64,000 nucleotides of DNA from Vesta saturnalis (taxonomy: Eukaryota > Arthropoda > Insecta > Coleoptera > Lampyridae), in the NCBI GenBank assembly GCA_036346205.1, contig JARFJB010001673.1, positions 686,001 to 750,000 on the forward strand. Reading direction: 5' to 3'. Below, in pieces: positions 57,113-64,000 of the stretch; within the stretch, counting starts at the first letter, position 1, and every line of letters begins with the position of its first letter. Below the pieces are notes generated by a model. The model saw only the letters and a list, made by a program, of their open reading frames with translations. It had not been told where the DNA came from and did no database searches. The translations under genes and the position numbers were made by a program.

Positions 57113-59774
57113 TGGCCCAATTGTTAAAAATAGCCATATGGAATGCCAACAGCTTGTGCCAACATGCACAAGAAGTGAAACTGTTTTTACAAAATAATAA
57201 TATAGACATAATGTTAGTATCAGAAACACCCTTAGTATACAAAGCTATATCCGTATCCCCAGATACCAAATATACAACAATATACATCCTGATGGTGGCG
57301 GTCATGCAGGGTCAGCAATCATTATAAGAGAAGGCATCAAACATCACGAGCTAGAAAGCTATAACGTAGAACGTCTACAAGCAACAGCGGTGGCGATAGA
57401 AGATCATACGGGAAACCTAAATATATCAGCAATATACTGCCCACCAAAATACAATAACAAAAAACAGGATTACGAAGATTATTTTGGTACCCTAGGAAAT
57501 AAATTCCTCGCTGGAGGGGATTGGAATGCAAAACATCAGTATTGGGGTTCACAATAATAAAAGGCAGAGAACTTTATGCTGCTCTAAAGGCAAATAACTT
57601 AACTGCGATATCAACAGGAGAACCCACCTACTGGCATACGGATAAGAAAAAGATCCCAGATTTATTAGATTTTGGAATTATAAAAGGATTAAACACAAGG
57701 CAACTGAAGACAGAGTCCTGCTGGGACCTTTCATCTGACCATACGGCAGTTTTAATCACATTACATTCCTTAAAAAACGAAAAAAGCCCACACTGTACAG
57801 CAAAAACACGAATTGGGAAGTATACAGAACAATTTTAGACCATGAAATAAATTTAAATACATCATTAAAACACCAGAAGAACTCGACCTAGCACTAATCG
57901 ACTTAACAAACGTAATACAGAATGCAGCATGGTCAGTAACACCAAACTATAATCATACTACCATTGTAGAAAAGTGCCCTATTATGGTTAAGCAAAAAAT
58001 TCACGAAATAAGGAAACTTCGAAAAAAGTGGCAAATCACAAGAAATGAAGACGACAAAAGACATTTTAATAAGGCTGCAAAGGAATTAAAACAAGTGTTA
58101 TCGCAAATAAAAAATCAAGCTATCCAGGAGTACCTAAGCAACTTGTCAGCGTCAGAAGCGACGGGCTATTCACTGTGGAAAGCGACAAGAGCCAAGGAAT
58201 CCTTCCCACCGATAAGAGACCACAATGGTGAATGGGCCAGAAGCAACAAAGAAAAAGCCACAGTATTTGCAAATCACCTAGCTCAATTATTTGAACCTCA
58301 TAACATAGATGCCGCAGAAAATGAACAAGAAATACTAGAGTTTCTTGACGCACCATACCAATTGGATCTTTCATTACAAAACATTAGTCTTAATGAAGTT
58401 ACAAAAACAATTCTACAGCACACAAATCCTAAGAAAGCACCAGGGTTTGACCTTATAACTGGAAAACTGCTACAGGAACTACCAAATAAAGGATTTAAAG
58501 CTGTACAGCAAATCTTTAACGCAGTAATTAGACTTGGGTACTTCCCCAGACAGTGGAAAGTATCACAAATTATCATGCTGTTAAAACATGGAAAAAACCC
58601 AAATGAAACAGCCTCCTATCGCCCGATAAGTTTACTGCCAACTCTTTCAAAGGTGTTTGAAGAAATATTTCTGGAACGGCTTAAACCCTTTTTGGAGACC
58701 AATGAACTTATTCCTGATCACCAATTTAGCTTCAGGAGCCAACATAGTACCTTAGAACAAGTACACCGGATAGTTAACATAGTCAACAAAGCATTTGAGG
58801 AAAAAATGTATTGTGCAACAGCATTTTTGGATATAAGTCAGGCCTTTGATAAGGTCTGGCACGAAGGCCTACAGTACAAGCTCAAACAAAAGTTGCCACA
58901 CAACTTCTTCATTATCTTTAAGTCCTATTTAATAGACAGACACTTTCTTGTAAAGTACCAGGACGAATATACAGACTTATTGCCAATTAAATCAGGAGTG
59001 CCGCAAGGTAGTGTATTAGGGCCTACCTTATACCTTTTATACACAGCGGATCTACCAACAACCGATAGAACCGTAGTGGCCACACATGCAGATGACACTG
59101 CAATAGTAGCAGTACATTCTAATCCAACAGTTGCATCAGAACACCTTCAGGGGAATTTAAATTTGCTACAAAATTGGTTAACCTTATGGAAGATCAAAGC
59201 AACTGAAACAAATTCAGTGCATATTACATTCACACTAAACAGAGATACCTGTCCACCCGTTACACTAAACGGCAGACAACTCAACCAAACAGATGACATA
59301 AAGTATTTAGGAATACATATGGACCGAAGATTAACATGGAAAAAACATATATTCACGAAGAGGAAGCAACTTGGACTAAAACTGAAACAAATGTACTGGT
59401 TAATCGGTAGGCAATCTGAATTAACGTTGGAAAATAAATTACTTCTGTACAAGTCAATTCTTAAGCCTGTATGGACATACGGCATACAACTATGGGGTAC
59501 AGCAAGCAACTCCAACCTGGAAATCTTGCAACGTTTTCAAAACAAAGTTCTTAGAATAATAGTTGATGTCCCATGGTATGTTCCCAACACCACAATCACA
59601 AAAGACTTACAAATACCTTCAGTCAAGGAAGTAATCAAACAGTTCAGTGAGAAATATAGTGTCAGAGCTCAAATACATCCAAATGTGCTCGCAAGAAATT
59701 TGTTTGAAGACATTGGTGAAGTGCGTCGTCTAAAACGATTTAAACCAAATGACCTAACTGAACGGTTTATTTAG
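57112..59774 (+). pseudogene. Jockey-like ORF2: endonuclease and reverse transcriptase
   Basis: The ATG overlaps the ORF1 stop as TAATG. The endonuclease starts LLKIAIWNANSLCQHAQEVK and VSET, with frameshifts near 57230 and 57320-57540; SSDHTAVL marks its end (about 57730-57755). The RT frame 57984-59774 is open for 596 codons. It contains KAPGFDLITGKLLQEL, ASYRPISLLPTLSKVFEEIF (about residues 211-230), HQFSFRSQHSTLEQVHRIVN, TAFLDISQAFDKVWHEGLQY (about 278-297, first Asp), SGVPQGSVLGPTLYLLYTAD (about 337) and THADDTAIVA (catalytic pair, about 368, with His where Phe/Ala is usual). The thumb and a C-terminal region follow. RT copies RNA onto target DNA; the endonuclease is dead here. Confidence 0.88.
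57984..59774 (+). CDS. Open reverse-transcriptase part of the Jockey-like ORF2
   Basis: This 596-codon frame is the longest unbroken coding stretch in the window. It lacks its endonuclease and natural start, so it is not expected to be an independent gene. Both catalytic motifs (FLDISQAFD and ADD) are intact. The Met at 57984 is internal to ORF2. Confidence 0.8.
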   Translation: MVKQKIHEIRKLRKKWQITRNEDDKRHFNKAAKELKQVLSQIKNQAIQEYLSNLSASEATGYSLWKATRAKESFPPIRDHNGEWARSNKEKATVFANHLAQLFEPHNIDAAENEQEILEFLDAPYQLDLSLQNISLNEVTKTILQHTNPKKAPGFDLITGKLLQELPNKGFKAVQQIFNAVIRLGYFPRQWKVSQIIMLLKHGKNPNETASYRPISLLPTLSKVFEEIFLERLKPFLETNELIPDHQFSFRSQHSTLEQVHRIVNIVNKAFEEKMYCATAFLDISQAFDKVWHEGLQYKLKQKLPHNFFIIFKSYLIDRHFLVKYQDEYTDLLPIKSGVPQGSVLGPTLYLLYTADLPTTDRTVVATHADDTAIVAVHSNPTVASEHLQGNLNLLQNWLTLWKIKATETNSVHITFTLNRDTCPPVTLNGRQLNQTDDIKYLGIHMDRRLTWKKHIFTKRKQLGLKLKQMYWLIGRQSELTLENKLLLYKSILKPVWTYGIQLWGTASNSNLEILQRFQNKVLRIIVDVPWYVPNTTITKDLQIPSVKEVIKQFSEKYSVRAQIHPNVLARNLFEDIGEVRRLKRFKPNDLTERFI

Positions 59775-59828
59775 TATTAGTAAAAATCTAGATTAAGATA
59801 ATATCACGCTGTCATATCATATCCAGTT

Positions 59829-59830
<2 letters not shown>

Positions 59831-59898
<68 letters not shown>
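59831..59898. repeat. (TA)n microsatellite in the Jockey-like 3' UTR
   Basis: About 34 TA units lie between the RT stop (59774) and the A-run (60008). Confidence 0.9.
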
Positions 59899-59900
<2 letters not shown>

Positions 59901-60015
59901 AGGGTTTCACTGGAAGCATCTCCTGCAAGCCATTGTTGTACATATTAGATACTAGATATAACAATTACTTAATGTCCAACATGGACAGATTGTAACAAGT
60001 TGGAGTAAAAAAAAA

Positions 60016-61453
60016 TGCAAATTCCATTTAAAGTTTATATATTTCAATCATACATATTTATCTTTATCTATCATTGGTTTTCAAATGATTTTTTTTTGTA
60101 TCCAAATAAATCATTTATAGTAAAAGCTATCGTGACTATTATACGTGCACAAGTATACAATACTCATGTAGAGCTACGTTTGTTGCACCTTACTTAGCGT
60201 TCGTAAATTAATATCTATAAAATATAAGATCGCTGCATAATTTTGTAATTTGCGTATATCGTTTTTTTTAATATATTTAGTGCGTAATATCATAAAGTAA
60301 GAGAACAAAAATTGCATTGCAACATTGTAAGGGTGCTTATTAAACCACATAAAAAATAAATTTCCGTGTTGTTATTAAAAAGTAGGTAAACCCTAACTAC
60401 CTATAAGTACATTATAAAACGTAAAGTTTGAAACTATAAGTAAAAGAAATAAAAACCTCAGAGACAAGCACTGTTATAAAACTAAAGAAATGAATATCTA
60501 ATAATAACGCTGTGCACTTAAAGTAGCGAGTGAAGGCTGATACCGCAAATGAAACCGAAATTGATATTTTAAAGTAGCAGTAACTTAGTTTATATTAGTA
60601 TGGTTTGGTTGTTAAAACAAGCATTTTAAGCTTTGTATATTTTATCTAAGGTTAGAGCGTGGCCCAGTTTCAAAGGTTAAAGTGTTGTATACTAATGAGA
60701 GTTATCATACCAACATTATTAATGATCGTGTCGACACACCTTCACAAAAATGAGGAAATTAATGTAGTTTTCCGAAGGTACAGAATATTAATGTTTAAAA
60801 TCGACCAAACGCTTCCTGTTTAATTTATATGGCACTGTTTTAATTCTAAGAGTACCAAAACAATAGATAATATATACCTTAGAACAACCAATACTTTATT
60901 ATTATGTCAAAAAAACGGATATCTCGTGTGATATTTGGCGTTTACGGAGTTCGAACCAGGTTAACTGGGCCATTCAAAATTGTTGTGGACACGAATATTC
61001 CAACAGTCGTAGCTATCACAATTTAGAGTAATCGGGTTTAATTTTCGTAAATGGGTTTTGTTTAATATGTTGATTGTTGTCACGATTAGATTATGTTTTG
61101 TATTTCTACAGTTGCTAATCAATTAGTTTTGTAAAATAATCATGACAAACGTTATAAGTATTTTAATAGTTATTTACGTAACTAGTTCGGAAAATTAATT
61201 TTTCCGCATGAGCAGTTTGTGTTTGCCGAACGACCGTTGGGAGTGCTGCATTTATTGCGAATTCGGGAGAATATATTCCGAACAAGTTAGGTACAAAGTA
61301 ACGAATAAATTAATAAAATTAAAAACAAATAATTTAACATTGTTTGGTTTTTTTATTCTAAATGGATTGGTAGTACAGCCGGCATTGTAATGTTGTTATT
61401 GTTGTATGTCAACAAAAATTCGCCATTTCCTTTACAATTATTATTGTTAAATT
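60016..61453. other. No gene recognised
   Basis: AT-rich. A tRNA B-box-like GGTTCGAACTCC is present on the minus strand near 60949-60961, without a matching A box. Short ORFs here have no recognisable features. Confidence 0.35.
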
Positions 61454-62314
61454 ACGACCCCACCCGATGTTAAAGAAGCAGCCATTAACGCCGCAATGAA
61501 TTTGCTTTCTCAAAAAGTGTTTGACGACATTTCAAAATTTATAGATGATTCGTCCTACCTGATAATGAACGTTTATTATTTACTCACTCATCACTTGTAC
61601 ATGTTTTATTAACATTTTAAATATTGCCTTTAGATACCTCTAATATTAGGTATTTCTGACGCATTAAGAATGGAAGAACTGAGCAAAATGAATCCTGCTG
61701 ATATTGAGTTTCGAAATGATGTGGTAGTAGTAACTATTCCAGAAACCAAAACAGGCATTCCCAAGTAATTTGCCATCACAAACCCTTCATGGATCGATAT
61801 ACTAAGAAAATACAACAATATAAAACAAATCTCTTACATCTTTTCCTAACTTACCGTAACGGAAAATGTATAACTACTGCAGTGGATATAAACACAATTG
61901 GAAAAATCCCAATGAAAATTGCTCAATATTTTAAACTTGAAAATTCATGGACATACACTGGTCAAAGTTTTCGTAGAAGTTCAGAAACCTTGTTAGCAAA
62001 TCGAGAAGAGGGGTTTGTTGGGTATAAATGGGGGATGGAAATCATCAGCAGTTTGTAATTCATATATTCATGATTCCCTACGCAATAAAATTGAACTATC
62101 TAAAAGAATGCAGGCACTGCAGCCTTCGCATTTAGCAACATCATCTGCCACATTCAATATTAACAGGCAAAACCAAGCATCTTCCATAATTACACAACAG
62201 AGCGTTGAATCAGTTCCAGGGGTAGAAATTAAAGATTGTAGTAACTGCACCATAAATGTGCGGATTTTCAATAACTGCACCTTTTATTCGTGTTCACCTG
62301 AAGAAGAACATTAA
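61454..62314 (+). pseudogene. Crypton-type tyrosine recombinase, broken
   Basis: The first frame reads TPPDVKEAAINAAMNLLSQK. A stretch of about 60 bases then looks intron-like, ending TTGCCTTTAG. PLILGISDALRMEELSKMNP contains the catalytic Arg of tyrosine recombinases (R-x-x-EL), followed by VVVVTIPETKTG (Lys region). A stop is at about 61766 and a frameshift moves to INTIGKIPMKIAQYFKLENS and YTGQSFRRSSETLL. The second catalytic block is normally H-x-x-R; here it is Q-x-x-R. Another shift gives NGGWKSSAVCNSYIHDSLRN, the Trp and Tyr nucleophile positions. The tail NCTINVRIFNNCTFYSC is typical of insect Crypton-like proteins. They integrate by strand exchange; this copy is dead. Confidence 0.7.
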
Positions 62315-62319
62315 GATTG

Positions 62320-63820
62320 TTTAATTTAATGTTAGTTAATTACTTAACTACCATTTTGTTAATTTTTTCAATAATAAAACCATTATTTCTTGTGTTATCG
62401 GTCGGCGTTTATTTGAGGTTGGGTTGCACTTATCGATTTTATCGATTTATGACTGAGCGACCAACGTTGTTTTAAAAGTAAAAATATTAACGTAAATAGT
62501 AATAAATATATGCCAATATCAAAAATTATGTCAAAATATTGCCTTGTCGCGTCCGTTATATCAGCAGCGTTTCAATTCTGCTATCAACCATACAACATAA
62601 TTACCCTAGTTTCTGTTGGAAAGTAAAAATCACTGCAGTGCGGGAAAACAAGTTTTCGGTGCATCAGGAGTAACCGGAAATACCTATTTTAAACTATGAG
62701 CACAAAGTAATTTTTAAGGGTAATTATGCAACCTCTTTTTAACAGGTTAAACGCTACAAGTGTCTGTCTTAAACTTTGCACTGAGTGAAGATGTTTCCAG
62801 ATCCAATTCTTATGCATTGGTTTTATTTATACCCTTTCTGTTGCATTTTAAGTGTTTATTCCTGTTCTTTTTCTCAAAAATAGCGAAAGACATTAGTATC
62901 TTCTCTAACCTGCCCCAATGTCGAAGCAGACACCGGTGTCTGCTCTGATCGTGTTTTCCTTCAGTTAGGTTAGAATAACGCCGCGCGGATGGACGAGACT
63001 TGTTATTTATTTGGATTCTGGCTTGTTCTTATATTTGATTTGTTCAAAAAGAAGTGGATCGAAAGTATTACTGTTCATTTGTGGATGTATTTGCAAAAAT
63101 GAGTAGCCATTCAAAACGTATTCTAATGGCAGCATTGAAACAGCAACGTAACTAATATGCGGATGGTGTTTTGTGTCTACTCCCATTTTGAAAGATATTA
63201 ATTACGAGTGTTATTTACAGATGAGTCTTCACGTGAACCATTTTAATCCGGCAATGATAACAACCCAGGTTACATCCAATCTCATAGCTTCGTGGAAATT
63301 AAAAGAAATGAAATAATTTTAATAACATTTTTAATCTATGTCAGAATGATGTTTAACAGTTTATATCAAATAGAGATTCATAGCCATAAATACATGTTAA
63401 CGTAAAAACAAATTTCAAAGCCGCCCGCTTCATAAAAATATCGACAATACCGCTTTCTAGCTATTTCAATCATATTTATTTAATTTTTACATTTATTTCA
63501 CTTTTCATTTAAAAAATTTATAAACAAAATTTACGTAAAATTAAATTTTCTTTAAAAAAAACGTCTACACTTTACAAATTAATCGTTATTCATATAATGA
63601 AAAAACACAAATTTTATTTTAAAAATTTTTTTGTTGCTAAATTACGCGTCATATCAAAACAATTGATAGGACATGAATAATCGATACGTTTAAGGTCTAT
63701 ACGAAGGTACCTTTATATCTTTGAAATATGCAGCTATTTTAGAAATATTTGATAAAAACCAAAAACCTCCACTAATAAACCCCCAAGTACCCGACGCACG
63801 CACGAGCCCGCCAACCACGC
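62320..63820. other. Mostly unrecognised, with one exon-like sequence
   Basis: No gene was recognised except a possible first exon at 63099-63147, listed separately. The rest is AT-rich with stops. Confidence 0.35.
63099..63147 (+). pseudogene. Possible first exon of a third DUF7869-type transposase
   Basis: MSSHSKRILMAALKQQ followed by a GTAACT donor. It resembles exon 1 of the first Sola-like copy (MGSRSKRILALALKN, phase-1 donor) in the SKRIL core and intron phase. No exon 2 was found before the window ends, so this is weak. Confidence 0.35.
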
Positions 63821-63825
63821 GCCCC

Positions 63826-64000
<175 letters not shown>

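Larger units (their letters stand above)
55579..60015 (+). mobile_element. Jockey-like non-LTR retrotransposon, near full length
   Basis: 5' region from about 55579 (AGTATAGTTCGTGGTCGAGT), ORF1 and ORF2, a (TA)n tract in the 3' UTR and an A-run at 60008-60015. ATGCATTTTTTCC before the 5' end and ATGCAAATTCC after the A-run may be a decayed target duplication, so the 5' limit is provisional. The element is broken by two stops in ORF1 and frameshifts in the endonuclease but keeps an open RT frame, so it is comparatively young in this window. Confidence 0.8.

Noticed and set aside
60935..60975. tRNA-like B box on the minus strand
   Set aside because: GGTTCGAACTCC is present but no A box or cloverleaf could be drawn.

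Overview
This window reads as a transposable-element graveyard from an arthropod nuclear genome, most likely an insect; the mix of families would fit a beetle, but nothing pins the species. It is AT-rich, has several microsatellites and no operon-like organisation, and I found no convincing intact host gene. Nearly every recognisable reading frame is a piece of a mobile element, usually broken by stops and frameshifts.

Layout. 0.6-3.7 kb: a DUF7869-type (Sola-like) cut-and-paste transposon with 26-bp terminal inverted repeats, a 4-bp ATAA target duplication and a spliced transposase gene. 4.9-9.7 kb: a Penelope-like element (PLE) split by a second PLE, with a 14-bp target duplication and hammerhead-like motifs in both terminal repeats of the inner copy. 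11-13 kb: a 3'-truncated RTE-type retrotransposon. 13-26.5 kb: three mariner-superfamily elements with unusually long inverted repeats, one carrying a nested 2-kb fold-back with a SWIM-like ORF, plus a non-LTR ORF1 fragment and the N-terminal part of a large unclassified TE protein. 26.6-29.8 kb: another PLE flanked by inverted terminal repeats. 31-36 kb: a decayed tRNA-like gene and pogo, piggyBac and Copia remnants.

37.8-40.1 kb: a mariner sitting in the centre of a palindromic MITE. 40.2-43.2 kb: an envelope-like fragment and a non-LTR endonuclease fragment containing a spacer-free 92-bp palindrome. 43.4-44.4 kb: the C-terminal part of the same TE protein family seen at 23 kb. 45.5-51.7 kb: a mariner with roughly 0.5-kb inverted repeats, split by a deleted Gypsy LTR element. 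52.2-55.4 kb: a second DUF7869-type element with different termini. 55.6-60.0 kb: a nearly full-length Jockey-like retrotransposon with ORF1 and ORF2 overlapping at TAATG. 61.4-62.3 kb: a Crypton-type tyrosine recombinase. The window ends in a long (CA)n tract.

The genes do not form a pathway; the window records successive insertions. The clearest orderings are PLE into PLE coding sequence, the SWIM fold-back into a mariner, mariner into a MITE, and Gypsy into mariner. All family names come from motif recognition by eye, not from database searches.
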